Of a stretch of 64,000 nucleotides of DNA, positions 53,047 through 61,257 are shown in pieces. The position numbers and the translations under genes are program-made. Every line of letters starts with the position of its first letter. The stretch's first letter is position 1. This stretch comes from Flavipsychrobacter sp. (lineage in GTDB: Bacteria; Bacteroidota; Bacteroidia; Chitinophagales; Chitinophagaceae), in assembly GCA_041392855.1 (NCBI GenBank), contig JAWKLD010000002.1, positions 124,001 through 188,000 of the forward strand, in the 5' to 3' direction. The notes below the pieces were generated by a model. The model was not told the origin of the DNA. It saw only the letters and a program-made list of their open reading frames with translations, and did no database searches.

Positions 53047-54909
53047 CTAATAACTATTGCATAGCTCTATTAGTGCTTTCTCTGCCAAATCAAAACCAAG
53101 GTTTCTAGACTGGTTTAGATCATGACAAGGCATCTCCCCCGTTTGGCTTTTCACAATACCTCTCCAGTACCATGCTTCTGCATAGTTATTCCTTAGCTCT
53201 ATCGCCAAACTCAAGTCGGTGATGGCTTGTTTAAAATTACCCATCCTAGCAGCGGCCACACCTCTTTTCATGAAGAACAAAGGTTCACTTGCATCGTAAT
53301 CTATCGCCTTGTTGTAATAATAAATAGCCTCTTTCAAATTATTTTCCTGCTCCTTACAATCTCCCTTTATGTAATAGGCCTTTGCATTCCAACTTTCTTT
53401 TTTTATCACTTTATCTATATCACGTACTGCAAATTTGCATCTACCCAACTGCTGGTATATCAATGCTCTTGTAAATAGCGCTTTAGGATATTCATTAATG
53501 GAGATCGCTTTATCTAATGCAGCTAAAGCCTCCTGAGGTTTATTTTTTCGGAGTAAGAGCGAACCTCTATTGTACCATGCTTTATAGTTCTTATCATCTA
53601 TTCTAATTGCTTCATCTATATACTTTTTAGCCTCTGAGTTAACCCCTTGGTTTAAAAAGATACCACCTAAGCTACTTTGTGCTATCGACGATTCAGGGAA
53701 TTTTTTAATGACAGATTTCCAAAAGTTTAGCTCCGACAGCCAAATATCATTCCTATTGTAAGCACTTGCGAAAAACACAGCTATAAGTAGAGTGCATACT
53801 ATTGCTGGCAAATACCTAACACTTGGTCGAGTAAAGAAATAATATAAATAATGTACCACAGGCAACCATACTCCTACACAGGCTACATAAAGATATCTGT
53901 CTGCCATTAGCACCTCTCCAAACTGTACAAACTGTAGTACGATAGCAATATTCATAGTAAAGAAAACAATACCACCCGCAAGCATGTACCATTTTTTACG
54001 AAATGCCACTATACCCAACACAACGATCGCTACTGCTAATACCGTATATACTATATGTATGGCACCTATACCTGTAGGGTATGGATATAATACAGATAAC
54101 TTAACAGGCACTATTAAATTGATAAGATATTGCACATAAGCGTAGCCTGCATAAACAATAGTATGTAATGTTGTAAACTCGGGATGCAAACTTAGGAAGT
54201 CTACCTCTTCCTGAGCTTGTAACGTAATGATACCAATAGGAACGGATAATAGTATCAATGGTATTTTCTCAACCCATATGGTTTTACCTTTAAATGGTCT
54301 GCGCATCCATATATCTATGGCAAATAAAGTAAAAGGTAGAGTTATAGCCGATATCTTACAGAGATAGGCAGCAATGGCAATTAAGTATATCCATATCAGC
54401 TTGCGCTTATCATTGTCCGTAAGGTAGCCGATGTAAATATAAATAGCGCAGAAGAACAAGAAACCATACATCACTTTATTTCTTGCTGCTATCCAAGACA
54501 CACTTTCTGTTTGTACAGGGTGTACAGCAAACAATAAAGCAACAAACAATGCTATCCATGTATTGCCCTGCAACCTTTTAACACATGCATACAGCATGAG
54601 CGTAGCGCCTATATGCCAAATAATACTTTGCAGATGCCAGACAAATGGCTCTTGACCACCAAGTTCATAATCCAGAGCATAGGTCATTACGGGTAATGGC
54701 TGATAATTACCCAAATAAAAATCAGTCCACCAATTTTGAAAATGCGCCCAAGAATAGCCATGAATATCTGCAGTGTTGAACACATAATCCATGTCGTCCC
54801 AAGACATGAAACCAGCATCAAAGACTTTTGTATAAACAATTATCGGCGCAATAATAAGTAGCGCAATATGCAGTAACGTTATTCTTTTATCCTGAGTTGT
54901 CTTATTCAT
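53047..54909 (-). CDS. TMTC-like membrane protein with C-terminal TPR repeats
   Basis: The 620-residue protein has about ten membrane helices in residues 1-390, with SWDDMDYVFNTADIHGYSW in the first loop (DD motif), PVQTESVSWIAARNKVMYG and a C-half of TPR repeats (about 395-600; KAYYIKGDCKEQENNLKEAIYYYNKAIDYD is one). This matches the architecture of TMTC-type proteins, whose eukaryotic members are O-mannosyltransferases. The bacterial ones have no proven activity. It overlaps the birA stop by 8 bases. Confidence 0.82.
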   Translation of the reverse strand: MNKTTQDKRITLLHIALLIIAPIIVYTKVFDAGFMSWDDMDYVFNTADIHGYSWAHFQNWWTDFYLGNYQPLPVMTYALDYELGGQEPFVWHLQSIIWHIGATLMLYACVKRLQGNTWIALFVALLFAVHPVQTESVSWIAARNKVMYGFLFFCAIYIYIGYLTDNDKRKLIWIYLIAIAAYLCKISAITLPFTLFAIDIWMRRPFKGKTIWVEKIPLILLSVPIGIITLQAQEEVDFLSLHPEFTTLHTIVYAGYAYVQYLINLIVPVKLSVLYPYPTGIGAIHIVYTVLAVAIVVLGIVAFRKKWYMLAGGIVFFTMNIAIVLQFVQFGEVLMADRYLYVACVGVWLPVVHYLYYFFTRPSVRYLPAIVCTLLIAVFFASAYNRNDIWLSELNFWKSVIKKFPESSIAQSSLGGIFLNQGVNSEAKKYIDEAIRIDDKNYKAWYNRGSLLLRKNKPQEALAALDKAISINEYPKALFTRALIYQQLGRCKFAVRDIDKVIKKESWNAKAYYIKGDCKEQENNLKEAIYYYNKAIDYDASEPLFFMKRGVAAARMGNFKQAITDLSLAIELRNNYAEAWYWRGIVKSQTGEMPCHDLNQSRNLGFDLAEKALIELCNSY

Positions 54910-55669
54910 TTACCGGCGCTTTTGAGGAGCTAGACTTCCAAACCCAAGTAGCTTCACCATGCCTTAAAAATCGGATATTTTTCTCACTAGTCATTACTGC
55001 TAACAAACCCGAATCTATTGCTCCTTTTATTTTTCCTTCCCACACCTGTTCCTCTTCAAGAAATTGCTGACGTTCCTCCTTTTGATAGAGATAGCCATTA
55101 TACTCTTCCATTATATCAGCAGCAACTATATGCCTTGATAATCTTTGTATAATTTTTGTTCTCAGTCTAGTTCTTAGCTCTAAGATACTTAGGTTCTTTC
55201 CTGAGGCTATTTTTAAAGATGTAGCATGTGGTACATCTGCAGGCATTTCTGTCTGTAGCACATTCAATCCTATACCTATGACACTGTATGCCCAATTGCT
55301 GCCTCTTACCACGTTTTCGATCAAAACACCCCCTGCCTTTTTGTCACCGATTATTATATCGTTTGGCCATTTGATATTTACCTTCCAATGCTCATAAATA
55401 TCTGTTAAAACATCAGCAATTGCTACCGCAACTGCAGCATTAAAGGCAAATTGGCTATCTAATTTACAATTAGGAGCTATAATAATGCTCATTAAGAGGC
55501 AAGAACCTGGCTCATCAAACCAATGTTTTCCGTGCTGCCCTTTGCCTTGCTCTTGAGAGCGGGCAATAATTGTCATACCGCTTAGTGCCGTATCGGCATC
55601 AATAAGCCTCATGGCATAGTTATTGGTACTATCGATAGTATCTAATTCAATTATTGGAGCATCTAACAT
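54902..55669 (-). CDS. birA: biotin--[acetyl-CoA-carboxylase] ligase
   Basis: The enzyme activates biotin as biotinyl-AMP and attaches it to the carboxyl carrier protein. The protein has SQEQGKGQHGKHW (the GRGRxG-like adenylate loop), NIKWPNDIIIGDKKAGG with the biotin-binding and lysine residues, and a VIGIGLNVLQ strand. There is no N-terminal DNA-binding domain, so it is a class I, non-repressor enzyme of about 255 residues. I choose the ATG at 55669; a TTG 21 bases upstream is possible. Its 3' end overlaps the TMTC-like gene. Confidence 0.92.
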   Translation of the reverse strand: MLDAPIIELDTIDSTNNYAMRLIDADTALSGMTIIARSQEQGKGQHGKHWFDEPGSCLLMSIIIAPNCKLDSQFAFNAAVAVAIADVLTDIYEHWKVNIKWPNDIIIGDKKAGGVLIENVVRGSNWAYSVIGIGLNVLQTEMPADVPHATSLKIASGKNLSILELRTRLRTKIIQRLSRHIVAADIMEEYNGYLYQKEERQQFLEEEQVWEGKIKGAIDSGLLAVMTSEKNIRFLRHGEATWVWKSSSSKAPVNE

Positions 55670-55753
55670 GGCTTGTAAGTTTACTGCCAAAGATTATTTA
55701 ATTTTGACTATTTTATAAATATATTGCCAAACATATAACATACTAATCGCAAT

Positions 55754-56155
55754 TTGGATAAAATTATAAACGCGCTTCAAGGACGCAAAAAAACTAACAA
55801 TAGGCTTACAAGAGATAGTGAGTTATTTACCACTATCATTGAAGCTATCAAAGATAAAAAAGGAGAAAATATTGTTTCACTAGATTTGGTGAATATTACG
55901 GAAGCCGTTTCAGATTTTTTCATTCTCTGTGAAGGGCAATCCAAAACTCAAGTAAAAGCTATCGCCGAAAGTATAGAAGACGCTGTACGAGAAAACTGTA
56001 ACGAAAAACCTTATCATATAGAGAAAGGAGAGGAATGGACATTAGTAGATTATGTGAACGTTGTTGTTCATGTTTTTCAAAAGGAACACCGAAAGTTCTA
56101 TGACTTAGAAAGCCTTTGGGCTGATGCTGAGAAAATGGAGCATAACGACAACTAA
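55754..56155 (+). CDS. rsfS: ribosome silencing factor RsfS
   Basis: RsfS binds L14 (uL14) of the large subunit and blocks subunit joining when nutrients are scarce. The 133-residue protein has the DUF143 core LVNITEAVSDFFILCEGQSKTQVKAIAESIEDAVREN and the WTLVDYVNVVVHVFQKEHRKFYDLESLW segment. It starts with TTG at 55754; no ATG fits. It precedes ftsH by 29 bases and may be co-transcribed. Confidence 0.93.
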   Translation: MDKIINALQGRKKTNNRLTRDSELFTTIIEAIKDKKGENIVSLDLVNITEAVSDFFILCEGQSKTQVKAIAESIEDAVRENCNEKPYHIEKGEEWTLVDYVNVVVHVFQKEHRKFYDLESLWADAEKMEHNDN

Positions 56156-56184
56156 AAAATTATTTTAACTGTAGTAACCGAATA

Positions 56185-58194
56185 ATGGAAGATAATAAAC
56201 AGAGACCGGGTATGACACCTGGTGGCGATGGAAAAAATCAAAAGAAGGGACCAAAATTTAATATTTACTGGGTATACGGTATCATCTTAGTTTTACTACT
56301 AGGAGCACAGTTTTTTGGCAATAGTTTTAGTAACAATGCTAAAGAAATGAGCTTCTTAGACTTTCAACTGGAATACTTAGATGCTGGCAAAGTAGAAAAG
56401 GTAATTGTGGTCAATGACAAAGAAGTCGAGGTTTTCCTAAAGGAAGGTGCTGAAAAAGAAACAAAAGAAGGAGAGAAAAAATCTCCATTTGCTACTGCAT
56501 CTGAAAAAAGTCATGCCTTTAAATTCAGAATAGGCTCTGGCAAGCAGTTTGCCGAAGACATGAAGGAAGCTCAAGCGAATGTAGATAAGAGTGCGAGAGT
56601 GCCTATCTTCTATGAAGAGCGCCGTAGCCTGTTGACAGATATGCTACAGTCTTTCTTACTACCTGCAATATTATTGATCGCAATGTGGTTCTTCATCATG
56701 AGGAAGATGAGCGGTGGAGGTGCAGGACCTGGTGGCGCAGGAGGTATCTTCAATATCGGTAAATCAAAAGCACAATTATTCGAGAAGGGTACAAAAGTAA
56801 CTGTTACTTTCAACGACGTTGCTGGTCTTGATGAGGCGAAGGTAGAGGTAATGGAGATAGTAGACTTCTTGAAAAACCCTAAAAAATATACGGCACTGGG
56901 TGGTAAAATACCTAAAGGAGCACTACTTGTAGGCCCTCCAGGTACAGGTAAAACACTTTTAGCCAAAGCTGTAGCAGGAGAAGCTCAAGTACCTTTCTTC
57001 TCTATGTCGGGTTCTGATTTTGTGGAGCTTTTCGTAGGTGTAGGTGCTAGTAGAGTTCGTGACTTATTTAAACAAGCTAGAGAAAAAGCGCCTTGTATTG
57101 TCTTCATTGACGAGATAGATGCTATAGGACGTGCAAGAGGCAAGAATGCTGTAATGAGTAACGATGAGCGTGAAAACACACTGAACCAACTATTGGTAGA
57201 AATGGATGGTTTCAGTGGTGATACAGGAATCATTGTTTTGGCAGCAACCAACAGACCTGATGTATTAGATACTGCTCTTCTACGTCCTGGCCGTTTTGAT
57301 AGACAAATATCCATTGACATACCAGACGTAAAAGGTAGAGCTAAGATATTTGAAGTGCACTTAGAGCCAATAAAAGTATCTGCCAATTTAGATATCAAAA
57401 AATTAGCTGCTCAAACACCTGGTTTTGCTGGTGCAGACATCGCTAATATTTGTAATGAAGCAGCACTTATAGCCGCAAGGCAAAATAAGGAAGAGGTAGA
57501 TATGCAAGACTTTAACGATGCTATCGACCGTGTGATAGGAGGTTTGGAGAAGAAGAACAAAATCATTTCTCCTGAAGAGAAGAAGATCATTGCCTATCAC
57601 GAAGCTGGTCACGCTATATGTGGCTGGTTCTTGGAGCATGCTAATCCATTGATAAAAGTATCTATTGTACCACGTGGAGTTGCGGCATTGGGCTATGCAC
57701 AATATCTGCCTAAAGAGCAATACTTATATACTACTGAGCAAATGAACGACCAAATGGTTGCACTATTTGGTGGTAGAGCAGCGGAAGAGCTAACCTTTGG
57801 TAGGATATCTACAGGTGCACAAAATGACTTGGAGCGTATTACAAAAATGGCCTACTCAATGATAAGCCTATATGGTATGAGCGACAAAGTGGGTAATGTA
57901 TCTTTCCACGATTCTCAACAAGAGTACCCTACAGGCAAACCATACTCTGAGGAGACCGCAAAGATCATAGACGAGGAAGCAAGAAGACTAATACAAGCAG
58001 AGTACAGTAGAGCAAAAGCGCTTCTTACCGAGCATATAGACCAACTAAATGTACTTGCAGAAGAGTTATTGAAAAAAGAAGTCTTATTTAAAGACGACCT
58101 TGAGCGCTTGATAGGGAAACGTCCTAATGAGGACATGACACCTAATGAAGGTATCCCTCCTGCTACGGCAAGTATATCAAGCCCCGAAGAGTAA
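56185..58194 (+). CDS. ftsH: ATP-dependent zinc metalloprotease FtsH
   Basis: The 669-residue membrane protease has an N-terminal membrane helix (about 27-46), a periplasmic ~100-residue segment and a second helix (about 150-170). The AAA+ domain has Walker A GPPGTGKT at about residue 251 and Walker B FIDEID at about 307. The zinc site is HEAGH at 472-476 with the third ligand D near residue 548 in GAQNDLERI. FtsH degrades unassembled and regulatory proteins at the inner membrane. It is followed by a perfect terminator. Confidence 0.97.
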   Translation: MEDNKQRPGMTPGGDGKNQKKGPKFNIYWVYGIILVLLLGAQFFGNSFSNNAKEMSFLDFQLEYLDAGKVEKVIVVNDKEVEVFLKEGAEKETKEGEKKSPFATASEKSHAFKFRIGSGKQFAEDMKEAQANVDKSARVPIFYEERRSLLTDMLQSFLLPAILLIAMWFFIMRKMSGGGAGPGGAGGIFNIGKSKAQLFEKGTKVTVTFNDVAGLDEAKVEVMEIVDFLKNPKKYTALGGKIPKGALLVGPPGTGKTLLAKAVAGEAQVPFFSMSGSDFVELFVGVGASRVRDLFKQAREKAPCIVFIDEIDAIGRARGKNAVMSNDERENTLNQLLVEMDGFSGDTGIIVLAATNRPDVLDTALLRPGRFDRQISIDIPDVKGRAKIFEVHLEPIKVSANLDIKKLAAQTPGFAGADIANICNEAALIAARQNKEEVDMQDFNDAIDRVIGGLEKKNKIISPEEKKIIAYHEAGHAICGWFLEHANPLIKVSIVPRGVAALGYAQYLPKEQYLYTTEQMNDQMVALFGGRAAEELTFGRISTGAQNDLERITKMAYSMISLYGMSDKVGNVSFHDSQQEYPTGKPYSEETAKIIDEEARRLIQAEYSRAKALLTEHIDQLNVLAEELLKKEVLFKDDLERLIGKRPNEDMTPNEGIPPATASISSPEE

Positions 58195-58214
58195 TACTTA
58201 ATTATATTTTCAAA

Positions 58215-58241
58215 GCGATGGGTTTCTCCCATCGCTTTTTT
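58215..58241. terminator. intrinsic terminator after ftsH
   Basis: GCGATGGG at 58215-58222 pairs perfectly with CCCATCGC at 58228-58235 around TTTCT, followed by a T-run (58236-58241) and preceded by AAA. It begins 21 bases after the ftsH stop. The ATG inside the stem (58218) is therefore not a start codon. Confidence 0.9.
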
Positions 58242-58248
58242 ATTTTTG
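58241..58248 (+). promoter_or_regulatory. TAnnTTTG-type -7 element upstream of LUD gene (candidate)
   Basis: TATTTTTG directly follows the ftsH terminator and lies 20 bases before the ATG at 58269. The order terminator then promoter suggests the LUD gene is transcribed independently of ftsH. Confidence 0.35.
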
Positions 58249-58268
58249 CAGCTAGAAACACGAGCATA

Positions 58269-58928
58269 ATGTCTACATTAAAAACATCGAAGTCGAAGGA
58301 GAATATTCTTAGTAAAATAAGAAAGTCGCTGAACAAGGATCAGATAGACATGCCTTACCCTGAAGTGGAGCAAAGAGCAAAAGAAGAGATATATGCTCCT
58401 GACAGCAACTCTCTGGAAGAAATATTTGCAGAGAACTTCAATCAACTAGGTGGCAAATTCGTGTTTTGTGAAGATGAGACAGCTCTTTTGAATAATATAG
58501 TGAAGCTACATGAGAACTTGGGATGGAAACATATGTTATGCTCAGAGAAGGAGCTACTAACGCTTCTGAACAATAATCAGCTCAACATTGCCGAATCATC
58601 TGAAGTAGAAATAGAGCATGCGGATGCCTGCATTACAGGTTGTGAGACAGTAGTAGCGCGTACAGGGTCTGTGATACTTAGTAGTAAACAAAATATGGGC
58701 CGTACTTCCTCTATCTACTACCCTGTACATATTATTGTAGCATATACAGACCAAGTAGTCAACGATATTAAAGACGCGATCAACCATATCCAGAAAAAAT
58801 ATGGCGATAATATACCTTCAATGATAAACCTAAACACAGGGCCTAGCCGTACGGCAGATATTGAAAAAACACTAGTAGTGGGGGTTCATGGTCCGGGCGA
58901 GGTATTTTGCTTTTTAGTAAACCGATAA
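58269..58928 (+). CDS. LUD-domain (LutC-like) protein
   Basis: The 219-residue protein is the LUD (lactate utilisation) domain alone, with ITGCETVVARTGSVILSS and NTGPSRTADIEKTLVVGVHGPGEVFCFLV, as in LutC. LutC belongs to the LutABC lactate oxidation complex; no lutA or lutB is next to it. I start at ATG 58269; an upstream ATG at 58218 lies in the terminator stem and is discarded. In Bacteroidota this gene often follows ftsH, so its role may be general rather than lactate use. Confidence 0.87.
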   Translation: MSTLKTSKSKENILSKIRKSLNKDQIDMPYPEVEQRAKEEIYAPDSNSLEEIFAENFNQLGGKFVFCEDETALLNNIVKLHENLGWKHMLCSEKELLTLLNNNQLNIAESSEVEIEHADACITGCETVVARTGSVILSSKQNMGRTSSIYYPVHIIVAYTDQVVNDIKDAINHIQKKYGDNIPSMINLNTGPSRTADIEKTLVVGVHGPGEVFCFLVNR

Positions 58929-59069
58929 AAAAATAAAAGCTAAATACTGCTCCAAGCAACATTTAGCTGATATTAATTACTATTAGCTTTTATAAAAACT
59001 AATAAACAGGGACGTATAAGGGCTAACTCTTTTGTAAAGCTCCTCCTATTTGAGGGTTTTTACACCCTA

Positions 59070-59132
59070 CATCTCACGAAAGTGCGTTTTCATCCTACGA
59101 AAGTCGCATATCATCCTACCAAACAGCTATAC
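59070..59132. promoter_or_regulatory. three 21-bp direct repeats upstream of truncated haemoglobin gene
   Basis: Three copies begin at 59070, 59091 and 59112: CATCTCACGAAAGTGCGTTTT, then CATCCTACGAAAGTCGCATAT, then CATCCTACCAAACAGCTATAC. The spacing is exactly 21 bases, two helical turns, so all copies face one side of the DNA. The array ends 62 bases before the globin start. A direct-repeat operator for a dimeric regulator is likely; the 21-base spacing is like that of LytTR-type regulator sites, but the family is an inference. Confidence 0.6.
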
Positions 59133-59179
59133 ATAGTCATAAACTGTTCAAAATCATGTTTTAACAATGACAATAGGGC

Positions 59180-59187
59180 TACATTTG
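59180..59187 (+). promoter_or_regulatory. TAnnTTTG-type -7 element upstream of truncated haemoglobin (candidate)
   Basis: TACATTTG matches the -7 consensus and lies 7 bases before the ATG, giving an almost leaderless transcript. The 21-bp repeats lie upstream of it, an arrangement suited to an activator. Confidence 0.4.
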
Positions 59188-59194
59188 CTCTATT

Positions 59195-59593
59195 ATGAGT
59201 AAGCTAGATATACAAAACAGAGAAGATATAGAGTTACTTGTGAATACATTTTATGATGATGTAAAACAAGATGACACTATCGGATACATTTTTCAAGAGA
59301 CAATAGGAGATGACTGGTCGCATCATATGCCTATTATGTATCAGTTTTGGGAATCTGTTTTATTAGGTAAAGCCACTTACTCAGGCAACCCTATACAGAA
59401 GCACATAAAGCTAGACCAGAATATCCCCCTCAAAGAAGAGCACTACGGTCAGTGGCTAAACTTATGGACCTCTACCGTAGATAAACTATACGAAGGCGAA
59501 ATTGCCGACCTTGCCAAAAACAGAGCATCCAACATGGTACATTTAATAAAAATGAAAGTAGAGATGGCTCGGTCGGGAAAGTCAATTTTATAA
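59195..59593 (+). CDS. group III truncated haemoglobin
   Basis: The 132-residue globin has the truncated 2-over-2 fold pattern: LVNTFYDDVKQDDTIGYIFQE in the first helix, WSHHMPIMYQFWESVLLG, and EEHYGQWLNLWTSTVD, where the H should be the proximal haem ligand. This matches group III truncated haemoglobins, linked to oxygen or nitric oxide chemistry in the cytoplasm. It stands alone, has its own -7 box and a repeat operator upstream, and is followed by adenine deaminase after 26 bases. The physiological partner is unknown. Confidence 0.9.
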   Translation: MSKLDIQNREDIELLVNTFYDDVKQDDTIGYIFQETIGDDWSHHMPIMYQFWESVLLGKATYSGNPIQKHIKLDQNIPLKEEHYGQWLNLWTSTVDKLYEGEIADLAKNRASNMVHLIKMKVEMARSGKSIL

Positions 59594-59619
59594 CTTTACG
59601 GCACAACCTTTTTTGAGTT

Positions 59620-61257
59620 ATGTCTTATAAAGTATCCGGTCAGTACGTAGATCTATTTAATAGAATAATATTTGGAGCAGAAGTAACTGTTATTGATAAA
59701 AAGATAGCATCAATTACACCTATTGATGACGCTCCTGACCAATATATACTACCCGGCTTTATAGACGCCCATATACATATTGAAAGTTCTATGCTAGTAC
59801 CTACTGCTTTTGCAGCCATTGCAGTAAAGCATGGTACTGTTGCCACCATCTCCGACCCTCACGAAATAGCAAATGTATGTGGTATAGAAGGCGTACAATA
59901 TATGATCGACAATAGTCGAAAAACACCTTTCCAATTTTTCTTTGGAGCACCATCTTGTGTTCCTGCCACCTCATTCGAAACTGCGGGTGCTACTATCGAT
60001 GCCGAAGGGATCAAAACTTTATTACAGAACCCCGACATATGGTACTTAGCCGAAATGATGAACTTTCCCGGAGTATTGTATAAAGACAAAGAAGTAATGG
60101 TGAAGCTTGATGCAGCTAAAGTATTAGGCAAGCCAATAGATGGGCATGCACCTGGATTAAGGGGGGAACAAGCGCACACCTATGCTGCAGCAGGCATTAC
60201 AACTGATCATGAATGCTTTACCCTAGAAGAAGCGATGGACAAAATAGATGCTGGCATGAAGATCATCATAAGAGAAGGTAGTGCTGCCAAAAATTTTGAA
60301 GCATTACACCCTCTACTCCTGTCACACCCAGAGAAAGTGATGTTCTGTAGCGACGACAAACATCCTGATGAATTAGTGTTAGGACATATTAACGATGTGG
60401 TAAAAAGATCAATAGCAAAAGGCTACGATATTTTTGATGTATTGAATGCTGCATGTGTTACTCCCGTGCAACATTATAAAGTACCCGTTGGACTTTTAAG
60501 AACAGGTGATGATGCTGACTTTATAGTAGTAGACAACTTAACTGATCTCAATACTAAACGTACTTATATCAAGGGAGCACTTGTAGCCGAAGAAGGCAAA
60601 TCTCTTTTAGAGGATGTAACTGTAAATCCTTTAAACAACTTTGACTGTGCCTACAAAAACGTTGAAGACTTTAAAATAAACACTGAAAAAAAGTCTACAA
60701 AAATAAATGTGATCGAGGCTTTAGAAGGACAGCTAATTACTAACCCTTTGCTAATGGACGGCAAGGTTAAAGAAGGTCAAATAATTAGTGATACAGAAAA
60801 CGACATCTTAAAAATAGTTGTCGTAAACCGATATCAAAAAAATGCCCCTGTAGCAAAAGCTTTTATCAAGAACTTCAACCTTAAACAAGGTGCCATTGCT
60901 TCTACAGTAGCACACGATTGCCATAACATTATAGCGGTAGGAGTAGACGACGACTCTATATGCGCCGCTGTCAATGCCCTGATAGCTGCCAAGGGCGGAA
61001 TATCTGTAGCTACGGATACTGAAAATGTAGATACCCTACCATTGCCTGTAGCTGGCTTAATGACCGACGTTGATGGCAACACTATAGCCAAACAGTATAG
61101 TGACATTGACCAAAAGGCAAAAAAATTAGGGACGCAGTTACACGCCCCTTTTATGACTTTATCTTTTATGGCCTTGCTCGTCATACCTGCATTAAAGCTG
61201 AGCGACATTGGCCTGTTTGATGGTAGTAAATTTGAATTTACCTCGGTAGAAGCCTAA
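59620..61257 (+). CDS. ade: adenine deaminase
   Basis: The enzyme converts adenine to hypoxanthine for purine salvage. The amidohydrolase metal motif is LPGFIDAHIHIESSM, followed by TVATISDPHEIANVCG, GHAPGLRGEQAHTYAAAGITTDHECF and FCSDDKHPDELV. The length of 545 residues fits bacterial Ade (YfoS/YerA-like), with a C-terminal domain ending in the APFMTLSFMALLVIPALKLSDIGLFD signature. It overlaps the convergent aminotransferase gene by 4 bases (CTAA contains both stops). Confidence 0.95.
   Translation: MSYKVSGQYVDLFNRIIFGAEVTVIDKKIASITPIDDAPDQYILPGFIDAHIHIESSMLVPTAFAAIAVKHGTVATISDPHEIANVCGIEGVQYMIDNSRKTPFQFFFGAPSCVPATSFETAGATIDAEGIKTLLQNPDIWYLAEMMNFPGVLYKDKEVMVKLDAAKVLGKPIDGHAPGLRGEQAHTYAAAGITTDHECFTLEEAMDKIDAGMKIIIREGSAAKNFEALHPLLLSHPEKVMFCSDDKHPDELVLGHINDVVKRSIAKGYDIFDVLNAACVTPVQHYKVPVGLLRTGDDADFIVVDNLTDLNTKRTYIKGALVAEEGKSLLEDVTVNPLNNFDCAYKNVEDFKINTEKKSTKINVIEALEGQLITNPLLMDGKVKEGQIISDTENDILKIVVVNRYQKNAPVAKAFIKNFNLKQGAIASTVAHDCHNIIAVGVDDDSICAAVNALIAAKGGISVATDTENVDTLPLPVAGLMTDVDGNTIAKQYSDIDQKAKKLGTQLHAPFMTLSFMALLVIPALKLSDIGLFDGSKFEFTSVEA

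Noticed and set aside
58218..58268. ATG at 58218 as start of the LUD gene
   Set aside because: It lies in the stem of a perfect terminator hairpin; the ATG at 58269 is a better start.
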